The position numbers and the translations under genes are program-made. Under the pieces are notes generated by a model that was given only the letters and a program-made list of their open reading frames with translations, was not told where the DNA came from and made no database searches. Positions 21,389 to 31,560 of a stretch of DNA of 64,000 bases are shown here, in pieces. This DNA is from Heliopora coerulea (Eukaryota > Cnidaria > Anthozoa > Scleralcyonacea > Helioporidae), in assembly GCA_030142905.1 (NCBI GenBank), contig JASJOG010000615.1, positions 24,717 to 88,716 of the forward strand, given 5' to 3'. Numbering within the stretch: the first letter of the stretch is position 1; each line of letters begins with the position of its first letter.

Positions 21389-22755
21389 GTTGTGTGTTTA
21401 CCTCACCCCAGGCAACTCTGTGAAGTTGGCGTCGCAAAATGTGAAGAGTAAAAAAGCACTATCAATCCGTAAGCTTCCCTTGATCCTAATCACGCTCTGG
21501 TGTCGTAATAATCCAGAATATTATCGCATCTCAAAGCTAAAAACCAAACGTTACTCAATTCTCATCCCATCGCCAAACAAATATTTTCTGCGAAGCAGAG
21601 AATTCTCAGAATAAGCTTGCGCGATAAAGACTGGACACGAGATTAACAAAGCGCGAAAAGGAATCTTCTGCAGTGGAGTTTGAGTGCACGTGTCATGAGA
21701 CACAGTTTGTACTTTCTAACTTGGTTAATAAAGGCTTAAAGAAATCTTTGACTGTCAAGAACGTTACTCCAGAAAAATGCTAAACGTTAGGAAACAATTT
21801 CACATGTTGACGACGGCTCTTAAAGTGCAAACAACCGCTGAGGAGAAGAGGGAGAAATGTTGATTCAGGTCAAGTTATTCCTCGTGTCTTCAGTGAGTAT
21901 TTTGTAATACAGTTAAACCTCTTGGTAAATTTTAAAATAACTTGTTCTAAAGCTGCAAAGCTTTGTCAATGACCATTTAAGACCGAGTAGGGGCAGGTTG
22001 ATCTGGTCAATGCACTGAAAAGTGCTGCACAGACGTAGACCTCAAACTATACAAAACCTTTCCATGAAAGACAACTTCCATTCTTGGAAATTCCTGGCAC
22101 GAGTTAAAGGTGTATAGAAACAATATTTCGATGACGTTTGGAACTTTCTTAGTGGCAATAAAGTATTGCAGTGTGCAACAGTTACAGTGATAGATCAAGC
22201 AGGTCATTGACAGCCCAGGCCCCCCCCCTCTTTGGCACTAATTTTCAGCAAAATTCTGCTGGATATGTACCAGACACTGCTGGAGTTCTAAAAACTGGAA
22301 TATTTGCAAGAAAATAGTATTTTGAGTGCAGCAGTAAAAATTTGATAGGAACAAAGATCGTCTTGGTGTAAAACCTATTGAAATATGTGTAGATTTGGTT
22401 TTAATTGCATAAAATTATATTAACAGTAAATGTTCAAAATTAGTGCCTCTGTCCTATTTAATATGTCCTTATAAGTGTGGGGAAAAAATTAACCATTCCA
22501 AATGCTTATTCAAACATTTATAAATAATAAAAGTTTTATAGTTTGGCACAACAATTGGTTCAATAATGAAATAGAAATTTATGCAGTAATGTTATGATGT
22601 TTATTTATTCTTTGCTGAGCTTTTGTCTTAGAAACCTTTCTTCTGGAAACCTTTTTAGGTTACCAATTGACATGATTTTCATTCAGAATGATCTGGTAGG
22701 ATTTTTCTCAGCATCATGAGACCAGCATGCACATGCTTACCATGAATGGCATGGT
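21389..22755. other. 5' flank of CERK, no further gene seen
   Basis: Contains the CERK 5' UTR and promoter by position. Open frames on either strand are short and not recognisable. A C-run lies at about 22223-22231. Nothing else can be supported. Confidence 0.4.
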
Positions 22756-23430
22756 TACTGTATTTCATGGCGTATAAGTCGACCTGGCATACAAGTTGAC
22801 CCCTTATTTTTTGACCAAAAAATCATGGTTTTTATGACACCCTGAGTATAAGTCAAGTCCCTCAAATTAAGTAGTTACCAGGCACAGAATATTGTCCAAA
22901 GAAACTTTAATAACATGGCAAATCTTTTACAGCATATTTTTTTTAATCTTTTAGAATTTATTTAGATATAGAAAATTACACAAACAATTGGCACATTTTG
23001 TCTTTGGTAGATCTTTGATTTTGTCAGATTGTTTCTGCCAGTCTTGAACAAGCTTCTCGCTAATACCAAACTTGCGGCTTGCAGCAGAGTTGTTTGACTT
23101 TTCTGCCAAGTCAACAACCTTCAACTTCATTGAAGATATGGACATATATTTTAAGATATTAATTGTGTTTCGTATTTTGTCGTTTTGGAGTCATGTCGAA
23201 GTCTTTACACTCTAAGAATGAGGTTTATAAAAATATGTTGACCATGTTGATGTGCCCATTCACTAGCAATGAGCTGATTGGTCCATTTCTTGATGCATGC
23301 AAAGGACTGGTACTAGTATACCTGGTCTATGATTTTGCTCAATTTCTTGACCATTAGCATAAGTTGAGGTGGACTTTTAAAGTTCAATTTGCATCCTAGA
23401 AAATGGGCTTATGCACCATGAAATACGGTA
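22756..23430. mobile_element. Pogo-like DNA transposon, internally deleted
   Basis: Terminal inverted repeats ACTGTATTTCATGGCGTATA (left) and the complement of TGCACCATGAAATACGGT (right), with TA at both outer ends as in Tc1/mariner-pogo insertions. The interior is about 675 bp, far too short for a full transposase. The minus-strand open frame at 22951-23145 keeps the N-terminal DNA-binding part. Confidence 0.7.
22951..23145 (-). pseudogene. Transposase N-terminal DNA-binding fragment (BrkDBD/pogo-like HTH)
   Basis: 64 codons with KLKVVDLAEKSNNSAASRKF and GISEKLVQDWQKQ, the helix-turn-helix pattern shared by the Brinker-type domain and pogo/jerky-like transposases. The coding part breaks off at the deletion, after DLPKTK. 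The catalytic DDE domain is absent, so it cannot act as a transposase; at most it could bind DNA. Confidence 0.6.
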
Positions 23431-24324
23431 TAAGCATTTCAAAAACTTCACTCTTCCTCTGAGAAAGCCCTGAGTTTCCTGGACAAAGCTCAACAAATTT
23501 TCGATAAACATGATGACATTCCTGCAAAAATTTGTCTTATTTATTGTATATTACTACTACATAGAATAGCTAGCATGTTTCTTGCTTTAAATTACTACTT
23601 ATTGTTCCCTTTCTCCAATTCTAAAACTTGCAATAACATGTATTCTGTTGTCCAGTAAAATGGTATTCAGGATATCTGTGATGTGGAAAAGCAATTGAAA
23701 ACTTGTTTATTGAAATTTTGGATGGTGTGTAAGTCTTATGAAGTACAATAACTGTACCTACAATGTACTGTGTAAGAAAAAATCATTGGATGAGACTGAG
23801 CATGCATTATCCAGGCCAAGGTCAATGTTATCTGCTGAAACCAAAGGCTAAGGTGGATAATATTGACCAAGGTCTGCATAATTCTTAATATTATGTGTAA
23901 GCCCAATCCAATAACTTTTATTATACATTCAAAACAGTGAGAGATGCAAAAAAAGATTTGCAGTAAAAAGACTTGTGCAATTAACTTTCCAAACTACTAG
24001 AGGCCATTTTTGCAGTTTTGTAATTTTCACAGCTTTGAGGTGGTTTCATTATCAGCAGCAAATAATTTTTTTTTTTTGGACAGCTCCATTGAATAATCCA
24101 TGACATTTGGCAGAAATGATGTCACGCCTTCCAGACATTGACAATTAACTGGTGAATGTCCACCAATAAGAAACAAGAACGAAGTTTGAATGTATAATAA
24201 TTGAAAAGATTTTGCACAAGTAACATAATGAGTAAGGCTTTGACCATTTCCCTCAAACCAAATGACATTGAGTTAGATAATGACCCTGCAGTAGAGTCAA
24301 AATGTTATCCTGAATACTGCATCT
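23431..24324. other. Unannotated AT-rich stretch
   Basis: No recognisable exon, element end or array. It contains a T-run near 24068 and otherwise ordinary AT-rich sequence. Confidence 0.4.
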
Positions 24325-24501
24325 ATAGTAAAACTTGCCTAAGTTGGACTAGCTAAACTTGGATCTTTGGCTATCTCGGATGCATCAAAAAATCCCATTG
24401 ATTTCTAACTTTATATCCGAGTAACACATAATTCGCATTTTGCTTAACTCGGATGAAATTTTAATGCTCAATCAAATCCGACTTAGGTGAATTTTACTGT
24501 A
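24325..24501. mobile_element. Tigger/pogo-like MITE, copy 1
   Basis: About 177 bp with ends TATAGTAAAACTTGCCTAAG and CTTAGGTGAATTTTACTGTA (inverted match). The interior GAGTAACACATAATTCGCAT, then TTTGCTTAACTCGGATG, is shared with copy 2 at 24603-24780. Confidence 0.65.
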
Positions 24502-24602
24502 TTATAGCCCACCAAATAATTCTGATGAGCATTTCCAAACACCCAAAAGTGAGTTGAAAAATGAGCTTAGTCTTTGAACCATCTTCAAGGTCTGGTTATA
24601 AA

Positions 24603-24780
24603 TACAGTAAACCTCGCCTATGTCAGACTCGCTAAACTTGGATTTTCAGCTATCTTGGATGTATCAAAAAGTCCCGTTGATTTCTAACTTTATAACTGAG
24701 TAACACATAACTCGGATTTTGCTTAACTGGGATGAAATTTTGATGCACAATTGAATCTGACTTAGGCAAGGTTTACTGTA
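24603..24780. mobile_element. Tigger/pogo-like MITE, copy 2
   Basis: Same family as the copy 100 bp to the left. Ends are TACAGTAAACCTCGCCTATG and CTTAGGCAAGGTTTACTGTA, with TA borders. The two copies are in the same orientation and diverged by many substitutions. Confidence 0.65.
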
Positions 24781-24781
24781 T

Positions 24782-25384
24782 TCTGCGGGGGACGACATGA
24801 GCCATGTGGTGTCTCACCTTTGCTTGATAGAAAAATTTCAACATGAGGATATCTTGTGTAAATTGAATCCCAAACAATTGGAATCAACACCAAACAGCAG
24901 GATTTGGCAACCTCTGGCCTTTATTGAGATGATCAGGAAAGTTTCAAAAAGTTCCACAAACCTAGTTTTGCAAAGGGGAGACCACATGAGCTGTCTGGTC
25001 TCCCCTTTTTTTGCGTCAAATTTTGACATGTTGATATCTCTTGGAAATTGAGTACCAAACACTTGGAATCAACACCAAACGACAAGATTTGGGAGCCTCT
25101 GCTCATTGTTGACAAGATTTGGGAAGTTTCGAAGAGTTGCAGAAACCTCGTATTGCAAAGTGGGGGGGACCACATGGCTGGTGTGGTCCTCCCTGTGCTA
25201 TGGGGTCGAATTTCAACGTGTGGATATCTTCTGCAAATTGAGTGCCAAACAATCAGAATCAACACCAAACAGCAGGATTTGGTAGCCTCTGGGCTTGGCT
25301 GACATGATCAGGGAAGTTTCAAAGAGTTGCAGAAACGTCCTTTTGCAAAGGGGGCACCACATAAGCCATGTGGTCCCCCCCCCC
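24782..25384 (+). repeat. Satellite 2 array, left part (about 3 units of 185-190 bp)
   Basis: GATATC markers at about 24848, 25033 and 25223 give spacings of 185 and 190 bp. Each unit contains GTGTGGATATCT-like sequence, ATCAACACCAAACAGCAGGA, GAAGTTTCGAAGAGTTGC, and a palindromic junction GGGGGACCACATGG with ATGTGGTCCCCCCTTTGC. Units are diverged (roughly 15-25% by eye). The array resumes at 27476 after the LINE insertion. Confidence 0.8.
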
Positions 25385-27475
25385 TTTAAATGACTAAATC
25401 CAGTTTTAAAATACCCCTTAGAGGCTATCGTAAACTATTTAACCTTATTCTTGAAAGTGGGTGCTTTCCAGGACTGATTACCCCCATTTTTAAAGCTGGT
25501 GACAAAAATGAACCCAATAATTACAGAGGAATTTGTGTGACAAGCACTGTTGGTAAATTCTTTTGTATAATCCTTAATGAATGACTTAATACTTTCAGCG
25601 AAGAAAACAACCTTATCCACCCCTCACAAATTGGCTTTAGACCAGGACACAGAACAGCTGATCTTATTTTAACCTTAAAAACATTATTTGACAAACAATT
25701 AAACCAGAATAGAAACGAAAAAGTTTATGCATGCTTTGTAGACTTTAAGAAAGCTTTTGATTCTGTTTGGTATGAAGGCCTGTTTTTTAAACTACTTAAT
25801 AACAAAATTGGAGGAAATTTCTACAGCCTAATTAGAAGCTTATATTCAAACTCAAAGTGTGCAATTAAACAATCCAAAACCGGAACACCTTTCTTCTCCT
25901 ATTTTAAAGGAGTACGTCAAGGGTGTATTCTAGGCCCACTTCTGTTTAATATATATATCAATGAACTAGCTACACTATTTGACAATACTGACTCTGACCC
26001 GTTCACACTTCCAAATGGTACAAAACTTAGCTGTCTCCTTTATGCTGATGATTTGGTTATACTATCTAGATCAAAGTTTGGACTCCAAAAATGTCTAGAT
26101 GAAATTCATAATTGGTGTAACAAATGGCTGGTGGAGATTAACTTAAAAAAGACCCAAATCATGATATTTCAAAAAGGAAATACTAATCCCATAAAACCAA
26201 ATTTTATACTAGGTAACAGAAATATCACAATAGTACAAGAATACTGTTGCCTAGGAATAAAACTAAATCAAACTGGAAAACGCACCTTAGGTCTCAAACA
26301 ACTTAGTTAAAAAGCACTACATGCCCTATATGGTATTCGAACACACGTGAACTTGCATTCTCTGAAATCCAAAATAGCCATTAAGATATTTGACAGCGTA
26401 ATATCACCTATTCTGCTGTACAACTCCGAGGTGTGGGTGCCTATCTTAAAAATGATTTTAACAACTGGGATAAATCACCAATAGAGAGAGCTCGTCAGAG
26501 ATTTTGCAAATTATACCTGGGAGTTGGAAACAAATCAAGTAATGTTGCATGCAGAGGGGAATTAGGGAAATTGCCATTAATAATCAACATATTCAAAAAA
26601 TTATTCAAATATATCACTCATTTTAACTCACTACCTGAAATGACAATCGCAAAACAAGCCTATCTAATCTCAAAAGATTTATACTGTAAAGGAACTACTT
26701 CCTTCTATACAAATGCCATGGATATTTTAAAACACTATAAACGCAACGCCCAAATATCTGACCTGGAGTCCACTTCCCTACATTCATTAGAAATTATCAC
26801 AAAAAGCATAAAACAAAAATACATTACCTTTTGGAAACAAAAAGTGGAAAACTCCTCCAAGCTGTCTTTTTACTGCACTTTCAAAGAAGACTACCAATTG
26901 GAGAATTATCTCACAACAATAAAAAATACAAATCAAAGAAAAACGTTTACACGATTCCGAATAAGTAACCACAAATTAATGATAGAATACGGTCGATACC
27001 AAAAATTCTGCAAGAACAACGACTGTGTATGTTTTGTCAGTCAAATGAAGTGGAAGATGAATACCACTTCACAATGTCATGCGAGAAGCATACACTAGCT
27101 TAAGAAACAATTTTCTCAGCACATTCAGCAACGCTTCCACCATTGACACCAATCAAAGAGACCGGATGTTGTTAGCAGATATTATGAAGACAACAAACAA
27201 CGAGACCATTTTATCAATATCAAAATTTATCTTTTCAAGTTTCACGAAAAGAGAACAACTCCTTGAAACCAGGAATGCCACTTAAGAAAAATAACTAGAC
27301 CTATATTTTCATATTCTACATAACTGTAATTTCTTTACCTTCCTTGAAAAGTATTCAACACTAACCTGTAATTACTAATTTCTACTCGTAGTTTCTAATT
27401 GTTATGTGTAGTTCAAATTACAAAAATGCTTTAGCAATACCTGTAAATAGGTCATGCCAATAAAGCGATTATCTA
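25385..27475 (+). mobile_element. 5'-truncated LINE copy inserted in satellite 2
   Basis: Begins in the reverse-transcriptase part of ORF2 (equivalent to about codon 537 of the intact element at 41.7-45.2 kb) and runs to the 3' end. The last bases TTTAGCAATACCTGTAAATA, then GGTCATGCCAATAAAGC, match the 3' end of the intact LINE. A C-run (CCCCC, perhaps CCCCCTTT) borders both sides and is the likely target duplication. Confidence 0.85.
25390..27285 (+). pseudogene. LINE ORF2 remnant (reverse transcriptase), broken
   Basis: Translates to reverse-transcriptase blocks in order: NNYRGICVTSTVGKFF, HPSQIGFRPGHRTADLI, FVDFKKAFDSVW, GVRQGCILGPLLFN, and LLYADDLVILSR with the catalytic YADD, then the C-terminal region with LYLGVGNKSSN and GELGKLPLI. 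It is broken by an in-frame stop at about 25582 and another at about 26308, a frame change near 26430, and further breaks after about 27060. A few residues (SPWCE in the intact copy) are deleted near 25470. It cannot make active enzyme. Confidence 0.85.
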
Positions 27476-28114
27476 CCCCCTTTGCTATTGGACCGACTTT
27501 TCAAGTGTGGATATCTCCTTCCAATCAAGTGCCCAACGATCGGAATCAACGCGAAACAGCAAGATTCGAGATCCTCTGGCCTTGGCTGACCAAATCGGAG
27601 AAGTTTCGAAGAGTTGTCAAAACGTCGTTTTGCAAATGGGTGACCACATGGCTCATATTGTCTACCATTTACTAGTGGTTGAGTTACCAAAACTTCGTTT
27701 TGAAAAGGGGGACCACATGGCTCATGTGGTCACCCCTAAGCTATTGGTCCGAATTTCCAAGTGTGGATATCTCTTGCTAATCGAGTGCTAAACGATCGGA
27801 GTCAATGCTAGACAGCAAGATTTGGTAGCCTCTGGTCTTTGCTGACCAAATCAGAGAAGTTTCGAAGAGTCGCCAAAACCTCGTTTTTCAAAAGGGGGCA
27901 CCACATGGCTTATGTGGTCCAGCATTTGCTGTTGGTCCGAATTTTCAAGTGTGGATATATCCTTCCAATCGAGTGCCAAACGATCGCAATGAAAGCCAAA
28001 CAGCAAGATTTAGGATTCTCTGGTCTTGGCTGACGAGATCAGAGAAGTTTCGAAGAGTCGCCAAAACCTAATTTTGCACGGGGGGGACCACATGGCTGAT
28101 GTGGTCCCCCCTTT
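27476..28114 (+). repeat. Satellite 2 array, right part (direct units)
   Basis: Resumes at CCCCCTTTGCTATTGG, exactly where the left part was cut. GATATC/GATATA markers fall at about 27510, 27766 and 27954. One unit carries an extra partial duplication of about 65 bp (27640-27715), so the first spacing is 256 bp. GGGGGACCACATGGC, then TGATGTGGTCCCCCC, at 28082-28113 is the palindromic unit junction. Confidence 0.75.
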
Positions 28115-28290
28115 GCAAAGCCACGTTTGTGTAACTCTTCGAAACTTCCCTGTTCTCTTTAGCAAAGGCCAGAGGCTCCAAAATACTTCTGTGTGGCGTT
28201 GGTTGGAATCGTTTGGCTATGGATTAGGATGAGATATATACTCGTCGAAATTTCGCCTTATAGCAACGGGGGCCACGTGGCTCATATTGT
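28115..28290 (-). repeat. Satellite 2 unit in inverted orientation
   Basis: Reads as the reverse complement of the preceding units: GCAAAGCCACGTTTGTGTAA, then CTCTTCGAAACTTCCCTG, then GGCCAGAGGCTCCAAAATA, then GAGATATATACTCGTCGAAA. The array thus ends in a head-to-head inverted unit just before an inverted satellite 1 monomer. Confidence 0.65.
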
Positions 28291-28305
28291 CTGCCCTTTG
28301 AAAAA

Positions 28306-28510
28306 CACTCAAATCACTGGAAAACTAAATTCTGTGCATTTAACTTTGACGTTTTTGGCTTATGTCAAACGTTTAAACTTGTTCAAAAAATCGTGAAAAA
28401 TCAAACGTTAACCTATTTACTTTTCAGTCAATTTTTTCGGCCTTAAATGATCAATGGAATTTCTCCCCAAAACCACTTAAATCACGGCAAAATTGAATTC
28501 TATACAAAGA
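28306..28510 (-). repeat. Diverged satellite 1 monomer, inverted
   Basis: Compared with the reverse complement of the 168-bp monomer, landmarks occur in the right order: CACTCAAATCACTGGAAAAC, TTCTGTGCATTTAACTTTG, TTCAAAAAATCGTGAAAAAT, CAAACGTTAACCTATTTAC, TCAATTTTTTCGGCC, then CCACTTAAATCACGGC starting the next unit. It is heavily diverged and opposite to the main array. Confidence 0.6.
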
Positions 28511-28716
28511 TTCTATTCTGTCTAAAGCCAGAACCAATGAAATTGGTGATACGCTAATCTGTCAATTGGGCGACAGCTGGAAAACGTTGAAATGAAAAGT
28601 AGACGAGACGTACGCGATGACCATGCGAAGTCACATTACAATCCAGGCTACAGTTAATACCTCGCCTGGTTTTTGAGAAACAATGGTTGCTGTTTATAAA
28701 ATCTTAATTCGCGCAA

Positions 28717-28788
28717 TACATGTACGAACATCTATAAACACAATAATATATACACACACATATATAAATCTAGATCGATCGATCGATC

Positions 28789-28855
<67 letters not shown>

Positions 28856-28955
28856 CGATCGATCGATCGATCGATCGATCGATCGATCGATCTAGATTTA
28901 TATATGTGGGTGTATATATTTTTGTGTTTATAGATGTTTGTACATGTATTGCTCC
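28717..28955. repeat. GATC/GATA microsatellite in a long palindrome
   Basis: (GATC)n, then (GATA)n, then (GATC)n at about 28770-28890, flanked by matching arms: TACATGTACGAACATCTATA through ATATATAAATCTAGATC on the left, GATCTAGATTTATATATGTG through GATGTTTGTACATGTATTG on the right. The arms extend about 60 bp beyond the microsatellite. Confidence 0.8.
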
Positions 28956-29016
28956 AAATTGCTCACGAATGCGTGGCATTCGAAAGAAAGTTTGTTATAG
29001 TGAGTTATAATCATTC

Positions 29017-29054
29017 AAAGTGTGTATACATTTTTTGGGGACACCCCGTATATA

Positions 29055-29060
<6 letters not shown>
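29017..29060. mobile_element. Solo mariner-like terminal repeat (possible)
   Basis: GTGTGTATACATTTTTTGGG, then GACACCCCGTA, read on the minus strand as TACGGGGTGTCCCCAAAAAA, resembles many mariner ends. I find no partner end nearby, so this may be a remnant. Confidence 0.35.
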
Positions 29061-29085
<25 letters not shown>

Positions 29086-29098
29086 TTATATACATATA

Positions 29099-30515
29099 TA
29101 CAGGGGGTGGGCAAAAAAAAGTGGCCATCGTCAAAAATATAGTCAATTTGATACAACTGTCACTGGAAGAGCAGAAATGAAAGAAAATCGTATATTTTTT
29201 AAAAGCTTTCTTGGAGATCTGATTAAAAAGCTTTTGACATACTAATTTTAAGTGCTGGCATGGAACACACGTCAATTCTTAATACTTTTTATGATAATGT
29301 CTTCTGCTAAACATAGTGCATTTTCTCCTATTTCTTACAAATTGGATGATATGAACTTGTCCATAAAATTATCAAAATATTGCGCATCCTACAATATTTA
29401 GTTGATCACTTAAGTACAAAACATTATTAGCCAAAAAACCAGTTATATGTGCAATTTTGAACGTTTTCGTTGAGGTTTTATGTGAAAGTGATGTGGCTAG
29501 TAAGGGACTTAAAAAAGTCGGCACCGAGAAATCTGAGATGAAAATTAGAAGGAATCATGAAATTCTTGGATTGCTTTAAGCTGGAGTTACGACATGTACA
29601 GTTTCAAAAAAAATTCACATCGATCTGTTCTGGGAAAAAAAAACCAAAAAAAGAACTTTGCATTAAGGTAAATTGAGTGGAGATTGCAGTCATGATCCTG
29701 GTTCTGGATGGAAACTACCGATCGAAGTGACCGTTTAATTATTAAAACGTCCAAATCAGGCACCCCAACCAAACATTAGCTAGCTGATAAACTAGAAGCT
29801 CAGACAGGGATCAAATTTTCCGCTAAAACCATAAATTACCTCTTGAAAGAGAGAATTCAAATGGAGAAAAAATCTGAGAAACCATTTGGGAGTGAGAAGA
29901 ATCTTTTACCGCGATTATCATCTGCTCGTGAGCACATTAGTGGGAATATTGATGAATGGGGATGGGTTCTCCTAAATCTCATTGAGAATTTATGGGCTGA
30001 GTTGGACTGATTAACAAAAGACCAAAAGTTGGAAAATGAAAACGAACTTTTTGCAGTAATCAAAAATGGATTACAAACAATCAACAAAGAATACTTGCAT
30101 CAGCTTATTGGAAGCATGCCTCGTTTATGCAAAGCTGTGATAAAATTGAAGAGAGTGCCAGCTAGGTATTGAATGGTACATACACTAGGCATGTACCTGA
30201 GTTACTGTTGTTGCCTGTAGTAGTTTGTAAAAAAACTTTATTGGCAATTGTGCGAACAAATTCATTAGAGTCAAAATGAAGGACATCAGAGATGTACCAG
30301 GAATTTGTAAACTATAATATAATTAAAAACTGCGTAACGTTTGTGAATTTCAAAAATCGGTTATTAAAATTAAGATTTGAGATGATATTTGAAATTACTT
30401 AGACGCATGCATCCTAAAACGTTCATTCTTAAACACGTCTGTTCATCTTGTGATGATTATGTTACGTTAACCATAATTATTTAGGATGGCCACTTTTTTT
30501 TGCTCACCCCCTGTA
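29099..30515. mobile_element. Tc1/mariner-type transposon, degraded
   Basis: Inverted ends ACAGGGGGTGGGCAAAAAAA, then AGTGGCCATC, at 29100-29130 and GATGGCCACTTTTTTTTGCT, then CACCCCCTGT, at 30485-30515, with TA-rich microsatellite on both sides as expected for TA target insertion. The element is about 1.4 kb. The coding interior is broken (see the transposase remnant). Confidence 0.8.
29460..30172 (+). pseudogene. Tc1-like transposase remnant
   Basis: The start keeps an HTH-like piece (EILGLL, then AGVTTCTVSKKIH). A later piece reads KLPIEVTV. The end is clear: IENLWAELD, a stop, LTKDQK, then ENELFAVIKNGLQTIN and SMPRLCKAVIKLKRVPARY with a stop at 30170-30172, the usual Tc1 C-terminus. The central DDE region is largely deleted and several stops interrupt the frame. 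Confidence 0.7.
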
Positions 30516-30571
30516 TATATATATATATATATATATATCTGTGTGTGTGTGTGTGTGTGTGTGTGTACATA

Positions 30572-30611
<40 letters not shown>

Positions 30612-31139
30612 CATAAATGTATATACATACATATCAAGAATTTTTTGATAAAGGGGCATGCTCCAAAACGTAGATAGAAAATGACAGAATTTATATTAGA
30701 TGATATATATATATATATATATACATACATACACGGCCAACATCCCTTTTAGCAAGCAAGATTAGTCAATTCTGCATTTCAAAGTCAGTTCGTGGGTTTT
30801 TAATTGGTGCTACAGTAAGGTGGTAAAATTATAATGTCTTTTAAATACGCGATTTCGTCCTTTTCCCCGTATGTTCTGATGGTTCTAAAGCGCTTTGTGG
30901 CCGCATTAGCAGTGATTATTAAAGTATATTGTAAGTGCATATTACTGCTGAAGTGTGTGTACAATGGGAACGAAATCCAGTCTCCGTGTCTTTTCACTTG
31001 TTCTTGATGTGTAATGATTAGAAATGTTCCAGGGGTCGGTTGTTAAGACTGGGCAATTTATCCAGTTGATTAGTCCTGTGCGGCAGGTTTTTTGTTGTAC
31101 GATGGACAGGGTGATTGGTGATACTCATGTTCAGAAGCA
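30516..31139. other. TA/GT microsatellites and unassigned sequence
   Basis: (TA)n at 30513-30538, (GT)n at 30540-30566, (TA)n at 30580-30603 and again at 30704-30722. From 30735 to 31139 I see ordinary sequence with no recognisable exon or array. Confidence 0.6.
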
Positions 31140-31560
31140 CCGCATATGTCAGGTGGAGAAATTTTTATCGACCAAATTATTCGATTTCAGGAGTAATCTA
31201 CCGAAATTAACGTTTGAAATTAGTCGAAAAGTAGTCGAAATCCAAAGTTTAACCATTTACTTTTTTTTTTGTCAAATTTTTCGATCTAAAACTTCAACAA
31301 AATTTGGCCCTTAATAAACGTAAATGAAAAAGCAATGTGCGTCACTAGCAACTAAAGTGGTGGAAGTTTTAATCTAACAAAGATGTTTTACATACAAGGT
31401 AGTAGTTTTGCAGTGATTTGAGTAGTTTTTGAGGGTAACTACCTCGAGTATTTAAGGCCGAAAAATTTGACCAAAAACTAAAGGGGCTAACCTTTGGTTT
31501 TAACGATTTTTCGACCAATTTGAAACTTCAAATTGAGCTCGAAATATGAAAGTTTACTGC
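31140..31560 (+). repeat. Diverged edge of the satellite 1 array
   Basis: Monomer landmarks are recognisable but poorly conserved: GTCAAATTTTTCGATCTAAA on a reverse-type unit near 31275, then forward units with TAGTTTTGCAGTGATTTGAG (about 31408 and 31570) and GGGGCTAACCTTTGG near 31483. Identity rises sharply to the right, the expected pattern for the edge of an array homogenised by unequal exchange. Confidence 0.7.
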
